64,000 nt of DNA from Paraphoma chrysanthemicola (GCA_020744225.1 JAGMWG010000013.1:620001-684000); one strand, 5' to 3'; positions 43,235 to 56,973 are shown, counted from the first letter of the stretch. Numbers and translations: made by a program. Notes: a model not told the origin generated them from the letters alone.

Positions 43235-44818
43235 TCAGTCTGAGACCTCTCCGTGATTCACAGTCTTGTTCAGTGGCTCGACGAGCTTGCGGGCGGGACG
43301 GAAGATTTGGAGCTGGTTGTCTTCGGCCGCGCCCATCATGACCCAAGGATCGTTCTTGTTCCAGTCAAAGTCACAGATGCGGTTTGTGAAGCCACCGTGC
43401 ATGAACAGCCTGCCATGCGTTAGTTACAGTCTTGATACCCCATCCGAACAACTTACAGTTCTGGAGGACCGTCCTCAGCCTCCTCCTCAGTCTGCTCGTC
43501 GCCAATCTTGCTGAGGTCCCATAGATTGATGCGACGGTCGTAGCTAGAACTGGCGAGGATAGAAGCATCTTGCGGATGCCATTGCAGGCCAATGACGTCT
43601 CCTCGATGGCTTTGGAGAGTGTGGACTTTCTTGTCGAAGTTGCGCAAATCCCAGATGCCTACTGTCTTATCTGCAGAGCCGGTGGCAAATATCGACTCGA
43701 ATTCGGGGTGGAATGCGATGCAGTTTACAGCATCCTCGTGGGCCTCTTTTCGGTACAGCGCCTTCTTGTGGGTTGCCATGCGGGTGTCGATGACTTGCCA
43801 GGTGAGGTCGTCTGAAGCAGTACCAATCAGCTGGCTGTGGATCGGGTGGTACTGTACGTCATTCACAGTCGCACTGTGCATGGTGTAGGATGCTGTCGGA
43901 CTTATGCTCTTGTTGCTCTTGGAGAATCCACTCTTGATGTCCCAAGTCTTAACTGTGGTGTCCTCGTTTCCTGTCACCAGGTGACCTTCATTGAGCGGAC
44001 TCCAGCTCAGCCCGAAGCCTTCTCTTTCATGTCCTACGAGCTCTGCCTCGAACTGAATCGCGTCGCCCTTGGGCTGCAGCGGGTGTTTTGTCCGGTCGAA
44101 GATGAGGACTTTGCCGTCCACGCAGAGCGAGGCAATTATGTCTGGGTTCTGGGGCTGATAGCGCGCCTTGTTGACTTCGCCGGGGTGGTTGATCTTCTGG
44201 ACAATCTTGAAGTCGAAGGGCCGCTTAGCATTGCCGTGGCCGCCAATCTCGCCCCGCTCCTCGTTGAGCTCTGAGAGGTCTGGCACGCGAAAGTCTGGTA
44301 TTTCGCAGTGCGCGATCTGGAGGTAGTTTTGCGCCTGGTTCGATGTGTGTGTGCCGAGGATAACGCGGTGCTGGCTCATGTTTGTGCCTTCGACTCTGCG
44401 AACTGTCAGCGCCCATCTTCGCGAGGATCGCACGTGAAGCATACGGTTTCTTGTCTGGCAGCCATTGCGTGGTGAGAGTGGGCCATTCGAGCGCGCGGCC
44501 ATAAAGCATATCGTAAAGGAAGACAGAGTTCTTCTTCCATATTTTGTACTCCTCGTTGATGATCTTGTGCTCGATCTGCTCCTGGTCCTCCATCTCGCGG
44601 GAGTCGAGAGCGTCTATCGTGGGGTATTAGCATGTGGTCCGTGTAGCAGATGAGCGAAAGTCCCAGTGCTGGAAAATACGATTTATCTTCGCGCATGTGT
44701 TGGGTTGCAGGCTTCCCAGAGGGTTTGCTCAAGATGCCATGGAGCTTGCTAACCATTGCTGGCGCAAGCTTGGAGCATCAATACGTCAAGAAGACTTACC
44801 ACTCATTGTTTCGTCCAT
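43235..44818 (-). CDS. HAT2: Histone acetyltransferase type B subunit 2 (RbAp46/48-like WD40)
   Basis: Five exons' worth of phase-checked sequence in four introns-plus-exons order: exons 44800-44818, 44445-44613, 43457-44395 and 43235-43409, giving 433 residues. The first exon is only 19 nt (MDETMS plus one base). The N-terminal helix NEEYKIWKKNSVFLYDMLYG and LEWPTLTTQWLP are the hallmark of the MSI1/RbAp family. WD repeats follow: HEREGFGLSWSP, VTGNEDTTVKTWD, GTASDDLTWQVID, FATGSADKTVGIWDLRN, LASSSYDRRINLWDL, and the last repeat with DPWVMMGAAEDNQLQIF. It chaperones histone H4 for Hat1 acetylation and may also serve other chromatin complexes. It is head to head with XRN1. Confidence 0.95.
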
Positions 44819-45202
44819 GTCACTGAATGCCTTGTGAAAGCGCGGAGAGCAAGTGTGGGAACGTGTCTTTAAAAGAGTTACTGTACGGTGGTAGCGAAGG
44901 AAAGCCGCTCCGCACGACGCGCCGCTCCACCAAAGTTCGCGTCAAGCTAAGCGACCAGGATCGCCCCTCTAGCGCAGGCCCGCATTCTTGGCAGTCGCTT
45001 CGAGATATCCATTGCGTCTGCGACTGTCCCATCGACTCTTTGAAGACCTCCGCGTCAAGAACCTCACCCCCACCTCCTCTCGCTCTCTCCGCCCCCGCGC
45101 CTTGAGCGCCCCTCTCTCTGTCACCCCTCGCTCTATCTCCGCCACGGACGCGAGCTCCCTCACTCCTCCACCAACAGCTATTGCTAGCCAGCAGCAGCAA
45201 CC
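44819..45202. promoter_or_regulatory. Bidirectional promoter of HAT2 and XRN1
   Basis: 384 bp between divergent start codons of two housekeeping genes. It becomes strongly C/T-rich before the XRN1 start, typical of leaders of highly expressed fungal genes. Confidence 0.55.
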
Positions 45203-48200
45203 ATGGGTGTCCCCAAGTTCTTCAGATGGATGTCGGAGCGCTATCCGGGCATCTCGCAGCTCATCGCGGAGAACCGCATCCCCGAGTTCGACTGCCTCTA
45301 TGTTTGTAGCCTTGCGCAACCATGATATGAGTACTAGGCTGATATTGCGCCACAGCTCGACATGAACGGCATCATCCACAACTGCACCCACAACGATTCC
45401 GATGGCGCCACCGCGCGCAAGTCCGAGGACAAGATGTTCATCGACATCTTCAACTACATCGAGCACCTGTTTGGCAAGATCAAGCCCAAGCAGCTCTTCT
45501 TCATGGCCATCGACGGTGTCGCCCCGCGCGCCAAGATGAACCAGCAGCGTGCGCGTCGCTTCCGAACTGCTCTTGACGCAGAGAAGGCCCGTGAAAAGGC
45601 CATCCGTGAGGGCGTCGAGATGCCCAAGGAGGAAGCCTTCGACAGCAACTGCATCACCCCCGGTACCGAGTTCATGGCGAAGCTCACGCAGCAGTTGAAG
45701 TACTTCATCAACAAGAAGGTCTCCGAGGACCTAGACTGGCAGGGCGTGGAAGTCGTCCTGTCTGGTCATGAGGTCCCCGGTGAGGGTGAGCACAAGGTCA
45801 TGGAGTACATCCGCCAGGCAAAGGCACAGCCGGGCTACGACCCGAACCGTCGCCACTGTCTGTACGGCCTTGATGCAGATCTCATCATGTTGGGTCTGCT
45901 CAGCCATGATCCCCACTTCTGCTTGCTGCGTGAAGAGGTCACGTTCGGTCGCCAGAGCCAGACCAAATCCAAGGAGCTGGAGCATCAGAATTTCTATCTC
46001 ATGCACCTTTGCATCGTTCGGGAGTATCTAGAGCTGGAGTTTCAAGAATTAGAAGAGCCTGGTGCTCTTGGCTTCCCATTTGACATGGAGCGCGTCATTG
46101 ACGATTTCATTCTCATGGCTTTCTTTGTTGGCAACGATTTTCTTCCCAATCTTCCACATCTACACATCAACGAGGGCGCCTTGGCTCTCATGTTCAACGT
46201 ATACAAGACGGTGTTGCCCAAGGCCAAGGGCTACATCAACGAAGAGGGTGTCATCAACATGGAGCGATTGGCGCTTCTACTGGATGAGTTGTCGCAGATC
46301 GAGTATCGTCATTTTGAATCAGAGAATGCGGATGCCGCGTGGTTCAAAGGCAAACGTTTGGAGAAAGAGGATGTTATGCAGAAGACTGCAAAGCGAGGCA
46401 CCATTGTCATGACAACTCAGCAGAAAGAGATATTTTCCAAGGTTAAGAGCTGGTTAGGACACTACTTGGAGAAAAAGGAGCAGGCCCCATTGGATTTGCC
46501 AGTAGAGCTCAAAGCGGAAGATCGAAAGTTTGTGCAAGAGTTGGCGGATCGCCTGCATCTACCATGGAAGACGGTCCAAAACGATGATGGCGACCGTCAC
46601 ATCCAGATCACGACTCCACCGAAACTGGTCGAAGATGATGATGATGAGGAAGAGGATCTTGACGACGAATCTACGAAAGCGATTGTGCGAGTCGTCCAAA
46701 AGTACGAAAATGCGAAGATTGTCGACATCTCATCCGAGGATGCGCAGAATGAGATGCAGAAGAAGTACGACGAAAAGTTTGAGATCTGGAAGAACGATTA
46801 CTACAAGAGCAAGTTCGAGTGGGACCGCAGCAATGAGGAAGAATTACGCAAGTTGACAGAGAACTACGTTCAAGGCTTGCAGTGGGTCCTCTATTACTAC
46901 TACCGCGGTGTAGCATCATGGCCTTGGTACTATGGCTATCATTATTCCCCCATGATTTCAGACGTAAAGAGGGGTCTGAAAGCGAACATTGACTTCAAGC
47001 TTGGCCAACCATTCAAGCCTTTCCAGCAGCTGATGGGTGTGTTACCAGATCGCAGTAAGAAGATTGTGCCAAAGGCCTACCACCCTCTGATGACGAGCGA
47101 GGATTCGCCGATCATCGATTTCTATCCACGAGACTTCACTCTGGACATGAATGGCAAGAAGCAAGACTGGGAAGCTGTTGTCAAGATCCCTTTCATTGAG
47201 GAGGACAGATTGCTCAAGGCAATGGCTACAAAGGAGAACGACCTGACGGCAGACGAGAAGTCCCGAAACTCGTTTGGTGTGTCACTCAAATTCACGTACT
47301 CGAAGGATCTGGATTTTGTCTATCCTTCATCGCTCGCTGGCGTTTTCCCAGATTTGCCGCACTGCAAGTGCATCGAAAACATTTACGAATTGCCAACCAT
47401 GGACGGGTTGGAGTACTATATCGGCCTAATGGATAACGTCAAGCTCGGTGCGTCAGCTTTGGCTGGATTCCCGAGCTTGAAGGTGTTACCATTCCATGGA
47501 AAACTTGATTTCGCCAGCGTGAATGTTTTCCAACAAGACAGTAGGAACGAGAGCATGACAGTCACCCTTTTGGATACCGAACCACGACAACCGGTGAGCC
47601 ATGCCAAGGAGAAGTTGGGCAAGGCAGTCCACATCGGGTACCCATTCCTACACGAAGCACGTGTAGTGAAGGTGGCGGATGAGTTATTTGACTACGTCTT
47701 GCCTGAAACTGGACCGAATGTGCCCGTCTCCATTCCACATGGGCCTAGGGAGATATCGGACTGGAAGAAGAGTGCCGATCGTATCGAGAAGAGTTACGCC
47801 AAGCGTCTTGGAATAATGATTGGCGAAGTAGAGTCTCTTGTCTACGTGGAAATGCTGAAAGGTCTTCGAAAGACTGACGAGGGCGCGACAATCAAGGAGT
47901 ACGGCGAGGTGCAAGGACAGCAGATTGAGTACGCCACGCAAACAGTTGTTGACGATGTCATCAGTGCAGACCCTCGCTTCTTAGAAAAGGAGGCTCTCCC
48001 AATCGAGGAAGAATTCCCGGAAGGTGCAAGAGCTTTCTACCTCGGCGATTATGCGTATGGACGGCCGCTACAGGTTGTTGGTCATGCGGACAACAAAGCT
48101 ACGATCATGGTAGCCAAGCTCAAGAAGCAAGAGCCCGACTTTGGGCGCGCCATTGTGAAGCGGGCCGAGCAGACGACACCCTACCTACCATCTTACGTTG

Positions 48201-49594
48201 TCGCCAGGCAACTGAATATGCCACCTCTAGCATTGTCCAAGTTGACTTCCGCATTCAACGTAACCTCCAGTGGCCTCAAGCTGAACCTGGGTCTGAACCT
48301 CAAGTTCGAGGCAAAGAAGTTGAAGGTTCTTGGTTATTCCAGAAAATCACCGAACGGCTGGGAATACAGTCAAAAGGCGATCGATCTCCTTGCTCAGTAC
48401 ATGATCAAGTTCCCCGACTTTGTTGCTGCCATCATCAACAACCCGACTGGCGATGGCTGGCAAGACACCGACTTCTACGCCCCAGAAGTAGCAAAGCAAA
48501 AGGTCAAAGAGATTGGCTCTTGGTTGAAGGAGTTTCAGACTAAGAGCTTCGAGAAGGTTCCGCTTGACGCTGAGCAGCTCGACTCTGACACCGTGAAACT
48601 AATCGAGCAAGCTGCCGACGCCAATCTGCCCATTACTCAGGATGTGGAGGCGAAGAAGATCGGCAAGGTCCCGCGCAATGCATTGCTGAAGCCTTCAGAT
48701 GCTGAGCAACGTCTTCACGATCAGCAGTTCACCATCGGTGACCGCATCGTCTACGTTCAGGACTCTGGTCGCGTGCCTATTGGTTCAGCGGGTACAGTCA
48801 TTGGTAAAACAAGGACTGCTCGAGTCCTGCTTCTGGATGTGGTTTTCGACGCCACTTTCATGAGCGGTACCTCGCTCGGCGACCGATGCTCTCCATTCCG
48901 AGGCTCGACTGTCCCTGCGACAGGTGTCCTGAATATGACTGACCGTCAGATCGTCTCGTACTCCTCGGCCGCTGCAGCCAAGCGGCCACAACAGACAGCC
49001 CAGTCATACGCTATGCCGCGTATTGGCGCTCCTGGAGGGCCGCAACTCGTACCAGCAGGCACGCCGGCGCCTCTCCGTGGATCGTACCGGGGCGCATTCG
49101 GCGGTGCGAACGGTAATGGAGCCTCACGTGGACGCGGCGGAGGCATGGCTCCACGCCAGAACGGCACACCTCAGCAGTCGGGGCAAGCTCAACAGACCCT
49201 GCCCATCCACGGCGGGCCTCCCAACGGCGGCCGTGGCGGCTTTGCTCCCCGCGGACAGGCCGTTGGTCACCAATTCCAACCGCAGAACCAAAACCAGGAT
49301 CAAAATGGAAATCACAGCATGCGTGGTCGCGGAGGTGCCCAAGACTTTGTGCCACGTGGCAGAGGAGGGTTCAAGTCTAATCGTGGCGGATTCACTGTCA
49401 TCGACAACAGCGATCCCACCGAGGGCGTGTTGCCGAACAACCCGAACTTCCGCCCACAGAACTACTCGAACGTACCGCCGCCTGCCAATCTAGATGCAAG
49501 GGGTGGCCACCGCGGCCGAGGACGTGGTAGAGGAGGGTTCCGTGGGCGGGGCGGACCCCGGGGCGGTGCAGCAGCACCTGCTGCTCCTCAGTAG
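45203..49594 (+). CDS. XRN1: 5'-3' exoribonuclease 1
   Basis: Two exons (45203-45301 and 45356-49594; intron with an unusual GTTTGT donor) encode 1445 residues, the normal Xrn1 size; Rat1 is shorter. The start MGVPKFFRWMSERYPGISQL is family-standard. Acidic active-site segments are seen as LDMNGIIHNCTH, GEGEHKVMEYIR, GLDADLIMLGL and GNDFLPNLPHLHI, followed by the acidic linker, the D1 region and an SH3-like segment (QFTIGDRIVYVQDSGRVPIG). The tail from about residue 1235 is Gly/Arg/Gln/Asn-rich with many RGG and RGRGG repeats, fitting RNA binding and P-body targeting. It degrades decapped mRNA in the cytoplasm. Confidence 0.96.
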
Positions 49595-50029
49595 ATGAAA
49601 TGGACATGATTTGAGTGCTCGGTGTTTAGACGGGAATTCAGAGGGAAGGATGGGATGATTGGAGGTCAATTCTTACGTATCGTTGGTTGTATTCTTTATT
49701 ACCCAATAGATAACAAGGAATGCTCTTTCGTCCATGTGATGGTCCTCTTACTTCCATGATGCTCTAACCATATCCTAAATGCATCAGCTTAGTGCCTCAA
49801 ACAGTGTAGCGAGTCGGTTGGGTGCGTTGAACCCTGGTCGCGCTAAAATGCTGCTGGCGAATCTCATAGGGCTGCGCTCCGACCTCCGCGCCAGCTCCGC
49901 AACGTGTTAGGACCACCAAGTCGGCAGCTGTCCACTTGACGCATTCGAATCCAGCAACGACACCTGCTTTCTCGCGACTCACGCGCCCTAACACTTCTCT
50001 GCTGGCCCCGCGGTACCTTTTTCACGAAT
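49595..50029. other. Intergenic spacer
   Basis: 435 bp holding the XRN1 3' region and the SPC3 promoter. No site recognised. Confidence 0.45.
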
Positions 50030-50894
50030 ATGCATTCCGCACTTGTGCGGCTGCAGAATGTCTTCGGCTTCTTCACAACAGTAGCCTTCACGGTGGCCGC
50101 CGTGATCGCGCTCAGCAGCTTCGTTTCCCCACAGACCCCAAGCGCCAGCGTGCGGCTACGCAATGTGCAGGTCGTCAAGGGCCGCCCGCACTACTACAGT
50201 TATAAGAAGGAAGAGTACGCGCACGTCAAGTTCGATTTAGACACAGGTACGCTCTTATCATGACTAACCCCCGAATCTCTCTCACAATTCAACGCGCGCA
50301 GATCTCACCTCACTGTTTAATTGGAACACCAAACAAGTCTTCCTCTACCTCAAAGCTATCTACCCCTCCACCCGCGCCTCCGAGCCCCCGTCCGAAGCCA
50401 TCATCTGGGACGCCATCCTCGCGTCGAACTCCGCGCCCTGGCACCAAAACCACTACATCCACCCAGACCCAAAATCGAAATCAAAGTCCAAGGTCCTCCC
50501 AAAGAAATCCAAGAAAGCCCAAGCCGCCGCCAAAGCCGCAAACAAGGGCAAGAACCCCATCGAAGAGCTGCTCTTCCCCCGCGGCGAACTGCACCTTGAC
50601 AACCAGCGCCCGAAGTACCAAATCACAGACATCACGGGCAAGCTACAGAACAGGACGGATGTAGTGCTCGAACTGGCGTGGAATGTACAACCGTGGGTTG
50701 GCGCGCTGACGTGGACCAACTGGCGCGATTTTGGTGCCTGGAAGGGCTTGAAAGGTGGCAAGAGCGAGGCGTTTGACTTTCCGGAAATCGGCAAGCAGAA
50801 GAAGGTCGATCGGAAGGAGTTGGAGACGGAGAAGGGTGGCGAGGGGTATAGGTTGGAAGTTGGGGGCGAGCAGCCGCGGAGAAAGCCTGCGTAA
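50030..50894 (+). CDS. SPC3: Signal peptidase complex subunit 3
   Basis: Two exons (50030-50246 and 50302-50894) encode 269 residues. One N-terminal membrane segment (VFGFFTTVAFTVAAVIALSSF) is followed by the lumenal domain. LTSLFNWNTKQVFLYLKA, the Lys/Ala-rich insertion (SKSKSKVLPKKSKKAQAAAK), HLDNQRPKYQITDITGKL and LAWNVQPWVGALTW match the SPC22/23 family in order. It is a structural subunit that supports cleavage of signal peptides in the ER membrane. The Lys-rich insertion and the long C-terminal tail after TNWRDFG make it longer than the yeast protein. Confidence 0.94.
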
Positions 50895-53800
50895 GTTATT
50901 AAATGGAAGGGAATGGTGTTTGAGAATTGATTGTGCAGTGGAGATTGATGCTGGCGAAGTTATAGCGGCAATGGTATACTTTGGCTGTGTATATCTATCT
51001 ATTTTAGGTTCTAAAGTCAACCACTTTCTCACTTTCTCTGTGTAAGGTATATTTGAGACATGAGCCAAGCACATGCTAGACTCTATGGTTGAGCTTTCTT
51101 CTTTGATTAAGATCTTCTCGAATTGAGAGAGAGGCATGTTCATCTTATGCTGCACAACTTCTTCTCTATTTAATGAAACGCCCGCCGCCAACGCAAAAGC
51201 AACAACACACGCTTCCCACACTCCAGGCTCACAACAGGTTAGAGCATACATCAATCATAGACACCCTGCGAAGATGATGAGTTCAAATAATAGTCTAGAC
51301 TGGGCTCAAGTTGTCTACGCCCAATATTTCTTAGTGCATACATGTATGTCCATGCTCAAACCACTGTCCCCACAACCCAGACATTTCCGATACCAAATCT
51401 ACTATTCATAAATGTTTAAGACCTTCGTGTTTGCGTTTGGCATTGGTGAAAGAAGGATGTATGACCTCATGCTGTTTTGCGACGAGAATCATGGCTGGTA
51501 TTTTATTGATGTATGAATCGGGTTAATTTTAAATGCAACGGTTCGGTGCTAGTAGGGAATTTAAGGGTAGGCATATCCTGCTAGCATATGTCTCGCTTCG
51601 ATATTATTTCGAAACCGAGTTATGAGGGCAGTAGTCACGTGCGGAACGACATGATACGTAGAAACATACACAGAGCCAGGCTACTTTGGCTACCGCTTCC
51701 TTGTGCCGGGGTAAATAATTGTGCATATGAGCAGTATAGGTAACCATGCTGAGGATTTTAATGGCGCGGCATTGGCTCCGCAATGGTGGGCTATGTTTTT
51801 GATACGAGGTGCGCTTTTGCGGAAAACGCTCGAGGAAGGTTGCAGACGATGAGGTGTAACGAGTGTTTGTGTGGTAATATTTTTGCTTGGACAGGTGACT
51901 TAGAGAGAATGGGTATGGTGAGATATAGATGGAGATTTGAATTGGAAGGACAGGAAGGGGATCCCAAGACGCACATGTTTGTGTCGTGTCGGGAAGAATG
52001 AAGAGCAAGACAAGTCGCAATGGAGAGCATGAATGTAGATAACTGTGGGATGAACGAGAGATATATCAGGGGTCTCGGAAACTGGTATCGCGGGTGCCCA
52101 GTCCTGATACGAGTTTACGATTGAAGCGAGGCAGAGGAACCAGCTTATCAGCAAAAAATGAAAAAGCCTGTGCAAACCTCAACTTCAGAAGACATCCCTG
52201 AGCGTTTTCGGTTTACAGTATCGTTAGTGATTTTTGAGAGGTAAAATCTCAGGACAAATTCAAATCCATATCCCTGGGAAGACTGGCTCAAAGTGTACCT
52301 GTAATTTCATATAAAGCCACGCAACGGACCACAGGGAGAAGGCGCGGAGACGAGTTGGTCTCAGATTGCATGCAAAGAGCCCAATATCGCACGGCGAACG
52401 GATAACCGGCTTCCCTGACTGGTTGGTTTAAGGCACCGACAGCTTCGTGTTCACATTACGGTGGAGTGATGGGTCGGTATAAGCGACGATGCCTGGCGAA
52501 GATGTAGTTGGCAGGAACAAACCAGTGAAGTGAGGACGTGCAGATAGGAAGTTATTTGTGTGCGTCAAAGGCTTTTTGGTGTGCGTGGTGGGATTGAAGT
52601 GGAACTTGTGATCGAGATGGAATGTACAATAGTGGAGAGCGGGATTATGTGGCGCTAGAGGATACAGTGCGCTTGACAAGGTTGTAAAAACTGGGGCTTG
52701 TGAGACTATGCATCATCAATGAGGTATCGCGAGCCCACATGGGCAATAGCCTCTGGAATACCACGACGAAGACCGTTTTTCAGCGACAAAGCCAAATGAA
52801 GCTTCCGACGCGCGACGCGAAGCCTCAGCCGCCTGTCACACGCGGGCATGCAGGCTGCGCAGGCTGCGGAAGCCACGTTACGTAGTGTCGAGCCGTTCCG
52901 CATATAGACACCAGCAGGCATTGATGTCATTGTTTGGTGGTTGGGGGGTTCAGCTACCCGCCGCCTGCTGCACAGGGCGATGACGAAGTCTGACGGAAGG
53001 CTTTGAGCATTCCACGGCGTCGACGAGAAGCTTGGACAAGCCTGTGCAAAGCTTCGTGTGCCTGCTTTGTGCTCCAATGCGATAACTTGCCGGAAAAGGG
53101 GGTCGGCAGAGATTGTGTACTCTTCGGTGGCGGACGTGAGCTGCCACGAGCCGATGTGTACAGCAGCGGCATGGCAACACATGCTACCATGCCGAAAGTC
53201 GTGCGCCGCAGGGCCTAATCGAGTTGCCAGTTAATTCTCTGAGCACACCTCGGTGCAGCAAATGATAGTCACGCACACTGCTTGACATACGCTCTCGAAC
53301 AGATCAACTCGGCTCGAGCACCGGATGCGCAAGTGCTCAAACAACTTACCGCTGATCCAGCAACACGCACCACCAAACGCTCCCTGTACACAACTGTTCA
53401 CTGGCTGGCCAAAAGACCCTGCATACAAAGTTGTATGCGGAATCTGTGAATGGTGACGGGGATGGTGGCGTTGATCTTCCGTGTAGGGGTGTGGGGTGGA
53501 GTGGCGATAGATTGGGTCATGATCTGCGGATTGACATGCAAGAGCTGCAAGTGGAGAAATGGGCTCAAAACAGTGGATGACGCGATAAACGAAGGAAGGC
53601 AGCGAGGATGCAGTGGGTGTGAGATGGAAGGATTGAGGAGTGGTGGGTTGAGTGGAGACAATTCTGGGGTAAAATGATGAAGCTTCCATCTAGGCATCGA
53701 GATGCGAAAAAGGATCGATTCAAAGAGAACATCAAAGCAGTTCTGAAGTGGGTGCATCGAGATGAATCGAAGTACTCAACGCATTATGGTGCAGTGCACA

Positions 53801-55462
53801 TCGAGAAAAAGACATTCTCATCGCGATTTCGAGACATCGAGGTCATCGACCGTGCCTAAGAGGTAGCGCTCATTTGAGCATCGACTTCTGGGAGAGGCAT
53901 CGCGGAGGTCGAACGATTCGTCTGTCAGAAAGGAAACTGCGAGAGAGAGTCTTCCTGAACGAGCCCAGCGGTTACGCATCCGGCACCGAAGAATATTACT
54001 CTATGTCGCTATCCACTGACAGCATCAGTCGTCCTGACATGATAGCGTACAGGGCTGCGTCGACTCGAAAAACACGCGTTGAGGCTCTCGGTACGGGTAA
54101 CTAGGTACGGGAAGCATAGCTCCATGCTTGTTGCCAAACTGTTGCCTGCGAGTTTCAGTCTCTGAGAAGTCCTCCGCGGCGAATGACGACGACTCTAATC
54201 CAACCATTAGGCAAACCCAACAGCTCACTCTGGTCATTACATGGTATGACGAGTTTGTCCCGCGGTACCTGCGTTCTTTCAGCTCCTTCGAAACGGTTGT
54301 GTACGGCCCTGCATGACGGAACATGAGGCTGAACAGAAAACATCGTCACACCTGACGTTGCTGCTCTTTAGACACGGCTGTAGTGGGCCCTATGAGCGAA
54401 CGGCTGTTGTTGCCCTGCGTCGAGAAACGGGCGACTATGCCGTAAGGGGCTTAGCTCTGTAGAAGCCACTGTCGATCGCTTCTCAGACGGGCATGAATGA
54501 CGTCTAAAGGCGCACGGGAGCAAGGGAGAATCCCATGCAATTGCCAAATGGGCGTTCCGTATTTCTGGGTCTCAGAGTGGTGGGTTGCTGTGCGTTGAGA
54601 GGCCACTTCGCCCTTTGTCGAGTCGAATTGCTTCATGTCTGACGTCTAGCCTTGCCAGGCTGCGCAAGGCTCCCACAGTCCTGGACCAGCATCCCGTCAT
54701 GCGCGTCATACCTCCTCAACACCCTGCCCTCGACTCGAGTGCAGCATCGTCCTCGCCGGCCCGCAAACGAACTCAATCACCATGGCAATTTGGACTTCAT
54801 TTCCTTGTTGTAGTCAGCTTCGGCGGTTCTTGACCTGGTTTGCCATGTTTGAAGATGCACTACCAGAATTTACCGAGTCAAGACCTGCCATGATTTCAAC
54901 CCGCGACACCAGAAGCTGCGGGCGGAGACGACAAAGTCTGCTGTCACTGGCCACTTTACGCGCTAGTGCATTCTGCAGCTAACAGGACCCTGAAGCCACC
55001 AGCATGCCGCATGATCCAGGGACCGTCACCGCTGGCCAGGTGAGATCATCACTGAGACGCCAGATCCGTAGGTCCCAAATGACAGGCGAACCAGGGTGCA
55101 AAAATCGCAGCAAGGCCATTGGCTGTGTTCAGACTCCGAGAGTGATGCTCTTTGAGCTAAGAAAGAAAGAGAAGGACCCTGCAGATCGCTGACCTCAAGC
55201 CTCGAACTGAGTGTGGGTCGTTTGTGCACTGATAGCAGCGATGATCCATCGCCGAACCTGGTCATGATGAACCTGAGGGATTCATAGCGCCTATGCTGCG
55301 CGTCTGTGAGACGGGTGGAGAAATGTATTTAGATGCACCCCCCGCTTCATCTTCGATCTCTTCGACATCAGACACGCCGTTTACGATCTCCAGCCATCAG
55401 CTTTTCGATACATCAACCCCAGTCATACACTACTTAACACCCAAGCCGTGTCTACACACAAC
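50895..55462. other. 4.6-kb gene-poor stretch
   Basis: No convincing gene. The longer frames start with TTG/GTG codons or have random composition, including a signal-peptide-like frame at 51900-52175 that lacks an ATG. No tandem repeats, TIR pairs or tRNA were found by eye. It could contain regulatory DNA, long non-coding RNA or decayed sequence. Confidence 0.5.
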
Positions 55463-55779
55463 ATGTCCGCCATGACTCAGCAACGCCAGCAAGTCTACGT
55501 CTCCGAGGGTTTCTCCGAGCCTATGAGCGCCCAACACAACTTCGCCAACAACTTTGATCTCGACAACCCAGACGCTGCTATGTCTGCTTATCAAAGGTAC
55601 GTTACCTCATATGCCGCCACTACAACTCTATCTAACACTTCATCAGGATCATGCATGAACACACCAAGCGCCAGCTCAGCACTGCCACCGACTCTGCCCG
55701 CCGCCGAAGTGGCGCCTCATCATCAACATCGTCACCTGGCGCTCAGTCTCTCGAGTCTGTTTCATCATCCCAGTCATAA
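55463..55779 (+). CDS. Small conserved fungal protein (88 aa)
   Basis: Two exons (55463-55596 and 55647-55779; 50-nt intron GTACGT...CATCAG with CTAAC) encode 88 residues. The frame continues past the donor only as noise, while splicing gives AYQRIMHEHTKRQLSTATDS, a short helical basic motif I recall from small fungal proteins of unknown role. The rest is Gln/Asn/Ser-rich with SARRRSGAS, a phosphosite-like basic patch. No signal or membrane segment is visible. Its function is unknown. A C/T-rich leader precedes the ATG. Confidence 0.65.
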
Positions 55780-56837
55780 CACCCATCTCGAAAACATGTT
55801 TTCATCTTCGACCCGTCTGCGACGTATTAGCGTTTGGCGATGGCGATTCGATCTGGAATCGATTTTACGACCACATTTCATCAACCTCTTCTATGTGAGG
55901 CAAGGCGTTCTAGGCATGGTCGGCTACCATGGTTAGGGTAACCCGGAGTTCATTAGTGGTGAGGACATTGTGTCCATCAAATCAAACACATGCCCAATTG
56001 GGCCATTTTACCATTATCTGATCGCACCGCTCTGTCCCGATATGTTCCACTCTTTTCGTGAAAAATGTTCCCTAAGTCAACAACGAATTTATGTTTACTC
56101 ATCACCTCCCGCCGGGTGGTGTCCAAGACAGTAACACGCCATCTCCCTGCACCTTTCCAGTTATTAAGCGCTGAACCACAGGCGAACCCGTCTTTAATCC
56201 ACAGTAAACCGTGTGCACGCATGCCCACCCCTCCCGGGACACTATTGAATTGCGCAACCGCGTTTCCAACCGTCATAAAACGCTCTCACAGCAAGTTTCG
56301 GCACTATGCACACCCCTTCTCGGCGAATTACACGTCCCTAGTGCATTTTTCTACCGGTCAGGTTGCGGGTGGGGCGCTGAGCGACGGATTTGTCTTCCGG
56401 CCGCAACGGACCAGTAAAATTCTCCCAAGTCGGCGGGAGGTCGTGGCAGAAGGAACAGAAGGACCGGTTGGGATCCGAACACGCGGGTGGGGGTCAAGGG
56501 TGTGGTAATTAGAGGATTAGTTCGGGCAGCGATGAGCGGAGTGGGTGCCCGACGGGCAGGTTTCATGTGGATTCTCGATGGAGTGGTCAGGGAGGAAAAC
56601 CTGGTGGTTGATCTTGAGATTTCGGGCGGGATATGTGAGATTGTTGATCGTTGGTGAGGATTTGTGGAATGGATGTGGGGATGGAGGTAAGCTTGAATTG
56701 ACCTCATGCTGTTGATCTGAACGATGTATCTTTTCCTATTTGTGTATCTACCAGAACGTGGTATAAGCCGAATACATACTCGGGGAATAGGCTGACATGC
56801 TGTCCAGTGCGATGTCATGCCCCTCGAGAACAATAGT

Positions 56838-56973
56838 GCAAGGGTTATATATCTACCAAATTTGCCCTTCTCTTTTAAATACGACCATAGGACTTTAAGA
56901 ATAATTATAAAAAGTAGTTGTCTCTATAGACTCATAGGTGGGTAATCACTAGCAAATCCCTCTCCTTCTAACT
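56838..56973 (+). pseudogene. Decayed 5S rRNA copy with upstream flank
   Basis: TACGACCATAGGAC at 56880-56893 matches the 5S gene at 58870, and AGGTGGGTAATCACTAGCAA near 56936-56955 matches its 3' half with only G-to-A and C-to-T changes. The middle is shortened and unrecognisable. About 40 bp upstream (TTATATATCTACC..ATTTGCC) also resembles the flank of the intact gene, so the duplication included promoter DNA. It cannot fold as 5S. Confidence 0.75.

Noticed and set aside
42945..43346. 133-codon minus-strand frame
   Set aside because: Overlaps the last exon of HAT2 in another frame and has no recognisable content.
51900..52175. Minus-strand frame with a signal-peptide-like N-terminus
   Set aside because: The apparent first Met is a TTG codon, no upstream ATG exon was found, and the rest is low-complexity.
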